Shown in pieces: positions 32,140 to 46,679 of a DNA stretch of 64,000 bases. The position numbers were made by a program, and so were the translations under genes. Under the pieces are notes generated by a model, which ran no database searches, was not told the origin of the DNA, and saw only the letters and a program-made list of their open reading frames with translations. Each line of letters begins with the position of its first letter. Positions within the stretch are counted from its first letter, which is position 1. The stretch covers positions 22,748,683-22,812,682 of the forward strand of contig CM059560.1 of the NCBI GenBank assembly GCA_030386875.1, read 5' to 3'. Origin of the DNA: Morinoia aosen (taxonomy: Eukaryota; Arthropoda; Malacostraca; Amphipoda; Talitridae).

Positions 32140-35100
32140 AAATATTTTAAAGTAGATAATTCGTTTTGGTACGATAATTGACCATGAAATTAGGCCTATG
32201 ATACAATGTTCTGCTCACCTTCATCTGATTTAAAATAATTTTATTGATTCGAGCATTTATTTCCGTATCAACTCATCATTTAACTAATCTAGCACGTGAA
32301 TAGGTTGAGTGCTGTGGGTGAAATATAATTGCATACCTCAGAGCTAACGTCTTCATAAGATGCATCATCTACAGAAATCGCCGATCTTACTCGGGCCTAT
32401 GAGCAGGTTCGAGTATATTCAAATAGGCCTTCTGTTGCACTCTTACAATTAGTCTTCTTTATATTTCACTCGAGGAAAATAAAATATTTAACTCGTATAA
32501 ATAACGAACTGAGCTTTTACTACAGTCCTAATTTCAGTCTAATATAACCAGATCTTTAATATTAAATATAACAAATTTATGCAGCAGCATTTCTTACTCG
32601 CAAGAACTACAGCAATATCGTTACAATAAACTGAATAATGATAATATTTGGCATTCGCTTTGGAACACCAGCGTCATGATGACATGTTAACCAAATGTGA
32701 TCTCAAAATAACCCGAAGACCGGACTTCAGAAAAAATTAGAATCTGCAATTTTTCTCTCTTCACTAAGAAAATAGTGAGTTGCTCATCCAGTAATAGATT
32801 TAATGCACTTAGCAAAGGTGAGGCACCAAACACCACTTTATTTACGCGTACCAATTTCAATTTTTTAACGATCGACGGACAGATGGCAATTTAGGTCGAT
32901 GACTACCAAAATGAAAAAAAAAATAATTTTCATATCCATTTCAACTTCCTTGGCTTTTGGGCATCGATTAAAGACTTGCACTTTCTACTGTTCTAAACAC
33001 AATCGTTTTCATGCACATCATAGTCGTATGAAGTTCGTTGAGCTGGGTAGGAGGAATTGAGCTCGGCTTTCGTTCTCTGTTTAGAAAAAAAGCTAATGAA
33101 AGAAAATTCATTTAACATAATTGCAACACGAGCACAGTCGTTCTTGAACATTTCTTTACTCGCCACCGAAACACAGAGTGGCCCAATTTCGTAGCTCAAA
33201 GGGACTGAAAGATGAGCTCACTTCATTCTGTGGCTTCGTGGCTTTTATGAATCGTTTTGCATCTTAATGAAGAAATTGTCTCTACAGGAGTAGTTCGTTA
33301 AGACCATAAATAGTACGGAGTGATTAATAATATGCGAAAACCATTTTACATTAAAATGCTCGTTACCAATTATTCAATTGACGCTTGAATAAGAAAAAGA
33401 AGAATTAACTCGAGTTGTACTCATCGTACTTACAAATACATTACAGAATAATGCCTGATAAAGTGCCGCATATATGAATTTATGAGGAATGTCTCAGTTG
33501 TTTTAAGTAACAACGAAGTTTGGCCAGTTGAATGATAAGAGGTAAAAATCAAAACTACAAATATTTCAAATATTTTATTTCATCCATTTTCATCATTAAA
33601 TAAGTTCGATTCTTAAACTTGCATAAAAAAACGAACATCCGAAACAATATTTTTCATGAGTTTTGAATGTGTGGGGCTCTAATACTGTGTTTTGGTCTCA
33701 TATGACGACAGTTTGAGTCGCTCTCGGCACTCGTGAAGAAAAATGTTATAATTTGAGCATGAGTATAATTAATGATAGCATACAAAGAAATAGCCTGGGT
33801 TCGGAAGGGTTAGGGCTTAGTTTATACAACAGTGAAGTGCAATTCCTCAGTAAGTATAAGTACCATGATCGTCTTTGGGCCGTAGCATTAGTATTTAATT
33901 ATGTGTTCTCTAGACTCTAGAGGGACCGCAAACCTCTCGCTGATTAAGCCTGCCATGTCCTGGTGTGGGGAAATTAGCAGCATTACCAACTTCTCGAGAC
34001 AGCGAACAGTTGCACGAAGCGAGGTTCTATCTGCAATCTGCAGCAGAACACGCTTTGGTATTCTCTGAACACCAACACCCTGTTATCTGTTGCGCCTTTC
34101 ACTCAATTCATCCAAAATGATGTGGAGAGATAGACTATGATTTATCTCGGTTCTGTACATGAATTTTTGCATAAATATTCCCAGCATCAATCTCGAGACA
34201 TCGTCGGCCATTACTAAATCCAGCGATAGTCAAACTCTACGAGTTCAGGCATTTTAAAATTTCATGGATATTTACTGAGAGAAGGGAGACTAAATTTGTA
34301 TCAATTTGTGCGTTATTGCAAATCACACTTTATACCGCCTTCTTTCTAGGTATAAATGATGCGAGTTCACTTTTGCAGTAGCTGTATACAAATAAGTTCT
34401 GAGAGTGTAGCGTAATATCACGCTACGTGAGAAATTTTGCCAATTCAGTCAGTGTTTTGATACCAAACCGAATACAAACAATATAAAGTTATTCGCATAA
34501 ATTACCATTAACATGGTTATCAATTATTCATTACCACAATTCTCTGCATTTATTTCGAAACAAGTGAATAATACATTTTTAAAATGTACTTCTGACAGTA
34601 GAAAAATGATACCACATATAAAGCATCGATGATGTTCTATATATAATACCAGCCTCAACACCTTGATTCCTGTTGAATTTGTTCTACACATCTTGTCACT
34701 CGTACAAATGTGGGATGTATTCGTTAAGACACGCTACATCTACTTCCGGTTAGGCCTGAAGAGCTGCAAGGTTACTCAGGTTCCCGTCTTCTGCAGGCAG
34801 GACCGTGATGGTCGCGTCACTGCTTGTTGCAGCTTTGTTATCCCCCCATATGCCGGCGTGTGGCTGGTGGGGCGCTCTTCCTCTAGGGCTAATGAGGGAA
34901 CACTTGGTTGATGCTCCATATCTACTTCCATCTTGCAGAAAATATTCCCGAGAAGAAACAGTGGATAGGCCGAAAGTTTTTTTTTTTTTAATGTTAGGTT
35001 ACTGAAGTGTATCACTTCGGTGGCATTGTTTAATTTGTGGAAAACGAGTTTTTCTCTGATCGTCATAAAAGAAACTCAACAAGTATGAGCATTAGGAAAA

Positions 35101-38100
35101 AATGAGCATGTCTCATTTTCCAAAATTGTACTTGTAATTCAAATTGAAAACAAAATGAAGCATGGAGAGACGACAAATTGTGAATCCAGAAACAGAATTG
35201 AGTAGAATGACCTCTTCGTCTGTGTGAACTTGCTTTGTTTGGAGGAGCAGTACAGGAAGTTTAAATGAAAGCTCTGGACCGCCCAAATAAAGCGAGCTCC
35301 GCTCACGTTTCCCCAATTTGCTGAGCTCTAAAAGCACTTATGTCATTAATTCGCTAGGTTTGCGCCAGAAATGCTATTGAATTCCCTAAAATCCTACAAA
35401 GAATGATCATGGACAGACCCTATTGCCTCATAGGATATCATGCAGTTAAAGAAAGAATATTTATTGAAGTTTCGATTTCGCTATATCGAAAAATTTCAAG
35501 CATGCATTCGCGGTATTTTGTAAAAAGACTTTATTGCGTTAGCTACATTCGAAACGAAAGAGGCCTACTGTTGCCTGAAAATTAAAGAATTAAATGTATA
35601 TTAACATACTGAGGAAAGAGATGCTCATTTGAAAAGGTGCACCGCTCTTGTTCTGTTTTCGAAGGATTACCAGAGAAATCCTCAAGTGAAGCTGCTCTGA
35701 ACAACGCGAGCAGGTTCTATAATAAGCGAGGCGATTAGCTGTAAATTTGGGATTGTCCTCCAGATGCTGTCCATGAAGGGAACCATCAGTAATTTGGTTG
35801 ACAATTTGCTTTACAAATTTCAAGATGGGTTTCATCTCACTGCCATGAGCCCACCTTCACTTTGAGGCTCTTTTCGAAATACACACGGCAAAAATGGATG
35901 CTGCCGCGTTCAGGTGCTAAAATATGAAGAAACACAATAACCGTGAACGCAAAGCATCAAATTATTAAGAAGAATAAATTTTCATCCTAATCCCACCCTC
36001 AGATACAGTCGTAAAGAGCTGCGCCTCTACTGTTTCCAGTGTTCCGGGAAGACTGGGCGAGGTCAACTTGTAAACGTGATGTCAAGTTAAACGCAAGCGA
36101 AAAAAGCTGTCGCTTAACTACAGGAATGAATCCCGTCATAATACTACAGATTCGCCGCATATTCCTTCGTTGAGTACACTAAATAATGAAAAAAACTGGT
36201 CTCTAGAATCGTGAAAATGAAAAACACGATGACTTTAACCACGGTTTGCAATGGAACAAAAATTTACTGGGGATCTTCTCTAAGTCCTCGGCGCTACTCG
36301 CTAACAGAATTTGGAAAGTAATTCTACGTAGAAACTTTACTTGAGCTGCAAAGGCTTCCACTAAGTCATTGGATATTAGTTTCCAATAGAAATTGTTCCA
36401 GCAGCCGCTTTCAAAAGCGTAAAAAAATTTCTTTGGGAAATGATCCTTCTTTCGATTACTGATGGGTTCCAATTTTTTGTTGACTCAAAGAAAATTGATA
36501 GAAATATGTCTGTGCTCAATGTTTGAGTGGTCTGAGTTTTTTTTTTTTTTACTCGTAATAACTTTAAAATAGCGGTCATACTGTGATCAATAGATGTATG
36601 AATGTAAGTCAAACTTTAAAGCTTCCACTAACACATTCGGTATTTAGGATGGTCTCAACCTGACAGCTCTGCTTGAAAATGTTCATTATTTCACGTTATT
36701 CACTATTCCTTTCGTTTTGTGATCAATTCCTGCATTTTTTACGATTTCGAATCAACTAAAATGAACTAATTTTTCTCTAATTGATCGTAAAAGCAAAATC
36801 GACACAATACATGAAACGAGTAATTCTGAGATTCAGGTTTTCAATAATAGTACTTAAACTAAGAATTTTTACACGTAACTACCTAGTGAGTTTTCGTCAG
36901 AAATGAAACATCACTTTTCAGTTGCAGCGCCAAATTTTTCGTAAAATCCACTTCCACAGTGCAGTAATAAAAAATCTGCATTGTGGAAAAGTTTGTGAAT
37001 TTAATTTACCACAAAGAAATCTTGGGAACCCGGTCAAACTTACGTTACTACGTTTGTAAGTGCGTTTACATGCCCATATTTTCTTTCAAAGATGGAAGTA
37101 TAAATTTATTATTTGAAATAAATTTATTCTTTTTCTACGACAGTTTTCACCCAGGTAATGTTAAATCGAAAAAAAAACGCCTCATTTTTCTCATTATTCT
37201 TCAAAGGATTCTGACTAAACATGAAAACTTCAATACGTTGTATTTTATTAGGATAGCCTGTGTGTGCATTATAAAAATTGACCAAAATTCACACATGCAG
37301 CTCACTTCATTTATCAACTTGTCGAGAGCAGTATCCTGTGTCCCTAAATCTCATTATTATGTCAGCTGCATGTAGGTATGAGGGATATTTTACGAAGCGC
37401 GATAAAATCACCGAGATGCACTGGTAATTTCACATGTTAAGGTTAGAACGATGAGGAATTCAACGTCCAGTTCGTAGGTAGAGTAATCAATTTGCAATAG
37501 ATCGATCATGACCTCTTTCGTCCGCCTAAGAGGCCAATGAACACGCATCTCTGAGCCCTACTAAAATGAAAATATTCCAACGTGAAACTGGCGCGCGTGC
37601 TCGTGAGCTGCGCCCAGTTATCTTTGACTGATCATGAAATGCGAGCGTAGCCAGGACGTGCACTGGATGCCCTCCACATCAAAGCTCACGCCTAACGCGA
37701 ATTGCAGGAGCGCTTTTGGTTATGTTGGAACTGAAATGCTGACATCGACCCTGTTCGCAGCGTGAATCTCTCTAGCTACTCCGCTGTGCCACAACGATTA
37801 CCATAGTGCTCTTTCTTAGCGTTCGAGGTTAGCATCAGAGAGTTAATATGCCTGCTTGATTCTTTCTATGGGAGATTGTGGTCGCATCCCATTACAATGT
37901 TAAAGCTTAAGTAAAATATCTGCAGTTAAATTGGAAGTTTTTTGAAATGAAGTCGAAAATCCCTTTGCATTTAGACCTGCTTGCTATGATAGTTATTAAT
38001 TACTAGTGTGCACGGCCCGCCAAAAATAACGGGATTTAATACCTTTCTTGATCAAACTTCCAGATGTGGATGACAAACAAATATATCCATCCTAACAGTA

Positions 38101-38323
38101 CCCGTGATGAAAAATATTATTCTACTTGTGCACTGGTGAAACTCGTATCACAGATACGGTCATTATGGTATCTTTATGAGCGTGACAGAGAAATGGAAGA
38201 AGGGCACTCCAAAAAAATAAACCAGGGATATTATTAGGTAGTAGCAGGACCCGTGGAAATTCCACGGACAATGTCATCGTTAAGCTAGGTGGACCCGTGA
38301 AAAATTCTGTCAATATTATCTGA
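32140..38323. other. AT-rich DNA without recognised genes
   Basis: Six kilobases with scattered short frames only. The longest (36983..37375, plus) is Phe/Ile/Lys-rich and typical of AT-rich non-coding DNA. T-runs occur at 34977..34990 and 36538..36550, and a 7-bp-stem hairpin (GTAGCGT/ACGCTAC) near 34410. No terminal repeats or transposase motifs were seen. Confidence 0.4.
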
Positions 38324-38432
38324 CCTATGCCAACCTAACCAATCCTAACCTAATATATCCGAACCTTTCCTATCCTAATCTTTCCTATCCTTACTGTACC
38401 TATCCTGTGCTAACCTATCCTGATAAAATGTC
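38324..38432. repeat. Degenerate CCTAA/CCTAT repeat block
   Basis: Irregular repetition of CCTAACC, CCTATCC and close variants on the plus strand, about 110 bp. CCTAA is the complement of the insect telomere unit TTAGG. A longer related block is at 48600..49166. Confidence 0.7.
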
Positions 38433-41400
38433 AAACATATCACTGCATGTAGAGGCTGATGTTACACTGTTACACTTTCGATGTTACACTGAGGAATTCT
38501 GGTATCCATGATACTGCAAACTGAGATATCCTTTAAGAAGCGGATACCAAACAAATGTATAAATAAACACACAACGAGTATTATTAGGTTAGATTAGCAT
38601 TTAAGAGGTTGTACGCATAGGCGCAAAAAATCAACCTTACAAGTCATCAATGTTCATGCAATTTTTTTCAAAAGTTCTAACACTTTATAAGGAAAGTGTT
38701 TCTCAAGCTACTAGAGGCTATGTACCAGAAGATTTCTTCACAAGCGTGCTCTAGACTGTTGGCCGTGTTGGATAACTCTCCTTGGGGTTGGTATCGTCGA
38801 ATTATCGTGCTTTCGACAACATCCGACGCGGTGTCGGCTGCCACTCCATAGACATTGGAGAGATTGCTGCCCTGTTCCAGTGAATTATGCAAATAGGTTG
38901 TCAGATCACAGATATGCGCACATACCACATTTACGCACCCAATCTCTAACACAATTAGAGAGTACAACACTCGCAACACCATCGAGCCGCGTCTATCACA
39001 ACTTATTTACTGTAATACATAATTCAAAATTACTGAAATCATTTTATCATGTCAATCTTATATGGAACTCGTCGCGTGCTGGCAGATGATGACTCGAGGA
39101 CTGGCTCCGGTCCGTCAGTGACCTTTTTGAGTTGCACTGATCTGGCGACGCTACTCCGAAGTGTTGTGGTGTTTGTTACAAGATACTGGTGACCAGTACA
39201 CTCAGGGTAGGCTTCTATTCCCTTCTCTGGCTTAGTGATATATGGATCAAAAAATTAATGTGAAGGGCTCCTACATTATTCTTACAAAATCTGACGCAAA
39301 CATACGAATACGATGTACACGACTACACGTTGTGTTAACAAGTTATAACAAAAAAACTAAAACACTGAAAAATTTTCTCACTCTAGAGTTACTTTGTTTT
39401 CTTTCATTCACCTGCATAGCATGTTGTACACGATTTTACCATTGACATTTATTACCGGACTTTGGTGGATTTGGTTAGAGGGATTCGAGCATCAGAAATT
39501 TTCCTGCACTGGCACGGATTGTACGCACCATTAAATCGCATGTATAGCAATTTTAGTGTCCCGTTTGTTGAGATCAGCCGACAGTTTATGCGTTCGTAGC
39601 CGGTAGACAAAAGTGAGCGCACAATACTGAACCGGTGTGCTCAGGTCGCACTCCACCTCCTCAACTTGCAAATTACTCAGGAATAAAGTCCGAAACTTCA
39701 CGCAGTAAATCCGAGTAAACTCCGATCAAGAGAGAGATATGAGGCTGCAATGCAGGAATATTGCGCGCCAGTCTGCGACTCGCGCTTTTGATTGTAAGAA
39801 CGTCGTTTCCACAACCGAAATCCGAGTTTCTCGCCCTCGTATTTAGAGTTATCTACAATCTAAGCGTGAAGTAGGAACTTTTCAAGCCTGCTGAGTTACA
39901 CTCGACTTGACGTTCTCTTCATGCGAGTACTCAATGACTCCTTTAATAAAATTCATTCGAAAGGCTAAAGTAGTCTGTAATGCAATCAAAACGTCGCAAT
40001 CCATAAAATTCTACACTATTTACTTGACGATTTAGAAAGCGCTAACAACTAGCACGCCATTCGCAAAACTATGACACTTTAGGTAACAATTTTAACATAA
40101 GAATGAATTTCACAAGTTTTCAGCCACACACTAAATATTAATCAAGTTAAGAGCGAGGCTCTAGCATTCTAAAAGGAATTCGATTAAGCAGACTACATGA
40201 ACTGCGAAAGATTAATAACCTTGAAACAACGCAAGGATTGAAGGTAGTAAAGAGCAAGCTGATGATATTAGTTATTCATAGGATCATTACCTCGACGTTA
40301 ACGATGCTTTGGCTGCGCCGGTAACGCAATTCCTTAAGTCTGGCGGCTTGAATTCCATTTGCATCACAAACAAATCTGGTCTCCGCCCGAAAATGTTCTA
40401 GCGGTGACTGAAGACGCGTGCTCGCGGTGAGCAGGCACGAGGCAACCTCCCCTGCTCGCCTACATTCCAGTGCATGTGGCGGCCAGGCGCACGCATCGGC
40501 AAGTTCAGTGATCGTGTTCATCATTTGAATTACATTGAGCTGCTCAAATCATCATAAGCTGAGCGTGAGCATGCAGCTGCCTAATGGCTTATTATCGCTC
40601 TGGAACATCGCGAGGCCAAAATTTTACTTTTTACGTAGAACCATACTTGGAGAAGTTCGTGAGAATTTTGCCTTGAACGGTCGTGTTAATTTGAAAAGCG
40701 TGAGAGTTAGAGCAATTAAAAATGAGTCTTCTACGAGGAAAGTTACGAGGAAAGAAATCTGTTAACATTTTCAGAATCTTCTATGAGCTTCTCTGAGTGA
40801 TATGCAATGGTAGGACACATTGATTAAAAGCTGTATCTTATGCTACATCGCTAGGATCTGAAGAATATATATCTGAACAAGTCAGGGATTTGCTTGACTA
40901 GGAATCTCATCAGAAACATAAAAACAAAGAACATTCCAATGAAATTAATCATATTTACTAAGAGAACGCTTCAAAGTGAGGCTTGACCTCGAAAGCATTC
41001 ATTAAAATTTTTGGTAATTTCTTACTTGAACTTTCTACTAGAATGAACACGTGTAGAAATAAGGGATTTAGGCAAATATTCACGACGTCAACTAATGGTA
41101 TTTTAATAAAGATCTTAAAACGAATATTATTTATTCCGTCAATAATAACTCAGGAGAAGAATTTAATCAGTGTACCGTGCCATTTTCTGGACATCAGTCA
41201 GAGAAGCTAAAAAAACTTCCGAAAATGTTGACCAATTTCTTTCTCCATATTTAATACTATTTTCTTTCAGTGAACAAGTGCACAACAGGTTCCTTTCCCT
41301 CTTTATAAATTAGCTACAAACTAGCATGCGAACATCTCTCGTTTGTACGATAAGTTGTGCGCTTTGCGCATCGCAGTCCGTGGGTCCCATGATCACAGCG

Positions 41401-44400
41401 CTTTTCTGAGGGTCGCTGAACACGCTGGGCGGAGGCATTAAACTGTCGGTTTTTCGCTTGCATTCTTACAGCAGACAACATGGCAGTAATGGTTCAGAGG
41501 ACCGAAGAATAAGCACTCGATAAATTTAAAGTTTTACACATTTACGCAACAAATGCATTCCTGAGCCAATGGTCAGCTTAACCCATCACTTAACCAAACG
41601 TACAGTGCATACCCTTTAAAATACGTAAGCCAGTGATTAACTTTTGTCTCTTTTTTCAATATTCTCTGAACACAGTTTTGTTCCGTTGCCTTAGTGATTT
41701 GTTTATCCATTTTTAATTGGCTTGTTTTATATTTTTGATTAATTCTAATAACATCGTTTTTTGTTGCTTGCAAAATTGTTCTTCGTTACAAAATTTCGAC
41801 GCTAAAAATGATTATTACTATTTTCGATATATATAGATATATGTTGGAGAAATTACAAGCTAAGTGCAGATCATGAATAAAATTAATGCATACGATAATA
41901 AGCTAACGTAATTAGTCTCAAAAAAGCTTACTGAAATGCTATTGAAAGGAAACGAGATCATTTTCCTGAGAGCAAGCGAAAGCAAACGGAACACTACTGA
42001 AGCCTAATAAGACGATCCATCAAAAACAAAATAAAAGATGCTCCCAGAAGAGCGACAAGATTTGTAAACAAAAAAGTAGAAGTAAAATTAGATATCATCA
42101 AAGACTATGGAGAAAATTCCAGAAGAAAAAGGCCCCCGCAGCCACCGTTGGTATGCAGCCAGACTATTTGACCAAAATGGAAGTAAGATCTATTCAAATG
42201 CAACGTGCATTCATTTCTTCAATGACGGCTTTCATTTAGGGACGGCCGACCGGGCTACCGAGCTTTCGATTTTCTTTCAACTTTCGACATGGAACTAGAA
42301 AATTGAGAGCTTTTGATGCCGTGGCAAACAGCACGGCCGCTGAGAAAAGTTCAACGTATGCTGGGTCTGGCTTCTGGATAGCACCGATGTGAGCTTTACG
42401 GTCTCAATCCAAAGTGAAAAAAAGAGAGACAAAAACAGCATTCCCCAAGGAAGCTTAGTACAAGGATTCAAATTTTGCTACACTACGGCGACGGTTGTAA
42501 GAAAACAAAGTCTTGTAGTAGGCAGCAACGCTTTGGTTCATTCCAAAAATGTATGAAAAGATCATCATATAGAAGAAAAAGATATGAAGATCCTTCACTC
42601 ATGGCCGTTGAGGATAAACACATGCAGTGTTACCAAAGACGTTTGGGTTCTTCAAAACTAACTTACGAAAGAAAAGTATTCTTGATTTATACTTTGAGAA
42701 AACTTTGCGGATTTCCACCGTATAAACAATGATTTATTGAAGGACTTTCAATTTGAAAACTTAAATTAGGCTTCAGTAATATTTCATGACTTCCGTCCGA
42801 ATTCGTTAATGATTATCAATTGAAAGCTTTTAGGCTTTGAAATTTATAACAATTTCTTGACACCGCTGGTGGAATTTCAATCGGAAAATTTTTGTTGCAT
42901 TCATGAATATTACAAACTGATATTTACAAAATTCCAGTGCATTGCAGCTCCCAGCACGAAGTTTTCATAGAAGTTTAATTCACTTCCTAAACGCTATATT
43001 GGCTTAGCATTTATGATAACTTTCGATACACTGATAACTAAAGTGCGTTTATTATCCCCAGAATACAATGGATTAAAATATTTTGATGATGCACGCCGGC
43101 CGCCAGATGAACTTGAGATGGCAAAAAATAAATATTGCATGTGTGACGCTCCCTGTTCGTGGAAAAGCTGCGGTGCCTTGAGACTTGGTTGTCGCGCACC
43201 AGGTGCGTGCAATGCTTTTCGTACCCCGTTGCAGTAGCAAAGATCAACCTCCTATGTTGACGTTGTTTTTTTTTTTAAATACAGAATCTAAAAGCGCTTT
43301 GATGTCCGCCATTAAAATGAAGCCACAAATAGAGCGATTGGAATAGCGCAGGTTTTTAAATCAAATTAGTTGACTGCACCAAAAACCGTCCAATGAAGCA
43401 TCATTGTCTTTTAAAAAGTTATGAAAAATAAAAACCTCTCTTAAAATTTTTTTGCATGAAATTATTTCCTGAAAAAACATAATTCATTTGAGGTGATAGA
43501 AAAAACCGAAAAGTAGAAAAACTTTATTCACAAGCATTTTTTAATGACAAATCTGATTGGGGTATATTTTGATTGATCGGGGAAAGTTTCTTATATTTAT
43601 TTTATTCATCTCAGGAAGTCTTCTTCTGCCACCAGCTCTAGCCCGACATCTACAGAGGATGATTTGTTACCCAAGCACTGGTACTCAAGTTTTCTAGGGT
43701 AGCACTTTCATTCTTTAATTGTTACTCAATCATGTATAGCCCTATAAAAACTCAATATATTAGAAAAACTGATTGGAACGTATAGGCACTGAACCAGTCA
43801 ACAATAGTCAACATTGGTGAAACATGAGGAATGGAGAGAAATAGTCTGCACTAAATGTGACGCTTATTTAGGGCAAAAATTATTGCATGGTTTCGCTATT
43901 TGCTGTTCCGCTCTCGGTGTCTGTGAGGCAGCATGGCCGTTATGCAGCCTCCACTCGCCCCTCACAGCGACCACCAGCACGGGCACTGGGGTCACCAGCA
44001 CTGCGCTCGTCATGCATTGAGTACATGCCAGTGAACCATCATCGATGTTCGTGGTACTAAGTCGGTAACACTAACTGACGTACACTACAACGAAATTGCA
44101 ACCTATAGGATGCAGCGTTTTTCATTAATCATTTTACGTAATACATGCTTTGTTCCTTAGAGATAAAATGATCATAGAGACTCGCCGATATTTTCATTGC
44201 TGTTTGACACTGGCACTGCTAAGGTGTCTCGTAAAAATTTATATATCTCAGATTTATCACGTGATAACGAGAGGCAAGGACGACTCTTCTGCTGCAGTGA
44301 AAGCTGTTAAACTACGCTGACGGCTACTGATGATCTAAAATTTTAACTAAAACTATAAAATAGCAGGTGCAGATACTGCCACTTATTCACTAAAGAAATA

Positions 44401-46511
44401 ACATGCAAACAGGTCAATCTGAAGCAAGTGAGATTTTAGCTGCACTGGGTAGCTGGAAGGAAACAACAGCAAGTGACGAGGCAACGACTTGGAATTAAAC
44501 CACAGATCCCTCACAATTTCGACAAAGATAAAACATTATATTCATTTAACAATCTAGGGCAAGAATCGATCATTCAACTCGAAAATAATGTACTTCAAGG
44601 ACTACTAAACCGTTGGTGGTTCGTTGAATTGTCCTCTCGATCATCATCCGTAACACGTCGTGAATATTCCAACCATCAGCAGTCCGTCTCTAGAAAGTTA
44701 CAGCGCGAAACGGTTGAAAGCACACGTACATTCTTCAGAATTTTTCTCATTTGGGCTTTTTGCTCCCACGTCTTCTGAAACGAAACCCTTTCTGCAACTT
44801 TGAAATGTTGATCAATAATTAATTTCCTCCCCTACAGCAATCGAGAGTCCTGAAAATATCCACTTCGCCCAGCAACTTCAACATTTAGCTCGCCATCCTT
44901 GCAACGTTCCTTCCTAAACCAACGGCACGATTTCATGAGCCATTAAAGTCTGCACTCTCTGCTATTCCAACGCAGAAATTTTGCCTAAATTGCACCGTTA
45001 CTGGACGAGTGCATCGCTCAAGGTGATATCATTTGCCGGGTAATTCAAACAGGCCATTTACCGCGATTGCGGCCGGGCGAGATACGAGCTGCAACCTCTT
45101 CCACACTTCGAATTCTTTCCAGTTTAAATGCTGTTATTTCAGTGGAATATGGGCACTGAACGTCCTCTTCATGCCCGATTTTTGGAAGCTCTGTTTTCCA
45201 TCAAAAATGTGGGTTCAGAATTTAGAGCAAGATCTGATGCGTGTCCGAGCAATCGCCTGTGATGGCCTTTGCTGCGATGTTGCGATCGTTTTCGTTTTGT
45301 AACAATTTTGAAACCAATGGGAAGCTTAAGCTTGTTATTTCTTTAAGTGAACGAAAAGGGTATGAAAATAGTTGTTGATTTACTTAAATGTTAACCTCAA
45401 TTCACTTTTTACTCAAAAATTGTATATAATTGTTATTTAAAAACTCACTAATGATAAAAACGTGTGATTGATCCCTGTACCTGTGAATTTTTAACACGTA
45501 CTTTTCAGCGGAATAACACCGCATCAGCAGATTTGAAACACGGATTTTTCATATTTGAGCTGAAGTATAGGTAACGATTTGTGTTAAATGATACAAGTAA
45601 ATACTGAGAGATCCTGCGATCGTGACCGACATGGAAATTCGCCTATGGTTTCAAATTAGAGTACAAATGAGTGAATGAAGAAATATTTTAGAAGCAGTTT
45701 TACCACGGAGGATTTAGACCGAGTAGGAGAGAGTGGGAGCGCAGATGACCCAGAGAAGTCATGGCAGCACCTGAATCATTGACTAGGTCTGCCTAGGCCA
45801 GGATTACGGGCCCGTGTTCATAATGAATTCCCGATCCGACAGCCAGGTGCTTCCTTCCCAACGTTCAAGAACGGAAAGCGGGCCATAGAAATTGCTAGTT
45901 ATCTTGCGAGCACTTTATTACTTCTTGCAGCTCGGATTCGTTCTTCAAAGAATTATCACAACGCTTAAAAAATAACTTGTTTCATTCAAAAACATATTTT
46001 CTACAAACAAATGCGAGTAAGAAAATTGAAATTATACACGAAGCATCCGCAGTTCAAACAACATGGCAATTCAGTAAACTTTGAACTAAATGACATGAAA
46101 AACTTTGATGACCTCTGGTAAAGTAAATTTGCTGGAAGCTGAGCTTAACTCAACATAGCAATAAAAAAGACGACTCTGGAGGTGACTGAGCAGAAAGTAA
46201 AAGCGAACAATGAAAATATTTGAATGATTACCAAGAATCTCATCTCGAGCAATGAGAATCATTCACAGCACGGGCTTGGATATGCCGCAAAATAATGTGT
46301 GGTAACGCGAGCTCTGTATTTGCGATTGTCACTTTTGCGTTTGAAGTTTCTGAGGTAATGAAAAGGCTTGAGATAATGGGCGCAAGGTCATTGGTGTTGT
46401 CGGAATAGCCCGTGAGAAAGTTATGGATTGTCACAGATATGGAAGTGTGTGTATTTTAACGCTGACGCTCATTTTTGCTGTACTTGTACTTCAGAAACAT
46501 GCTTTTTCATG
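38433..46511. other. AT-rich DNA without recognised genes
   Basis: Short frames only. A possible trace of reverse transcriptase (KNSIPQGSLVQGF at about 42430..42470, plus) is too weak to annotate. GC-richer patches at 39480..39800, 40290..40510 and 43920..44010 contain no recognisable protein. No terminal repeats found. Confidence 0.4.
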
Positions 46512-46679
46512 TAGGCTAGCGCAAAAGTCATTTCATGAATTTGAACATTTATTACATGGTAACTAATAAAGCCATAAAAATTAGTTACACATGAAATGAA
46601 CGGAAAAATCTTCCAGTTTCATTATTTTTATATGTCATCCTTTAAATGTCCTCCATTATTATTTAAATACAATTATATT

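Noticed and set aside
36983..37375. 130-codon plus-strand frame
   Set aside because: Phe/Ile/Lys/Asn-rich without any motif, as expected from AT-rich non-coding DNA.
38677..38982. 101-codon minus-strand frame
   Set aside because: Composition is fairly protein-like, but no motif, splice site or homologue could be named.
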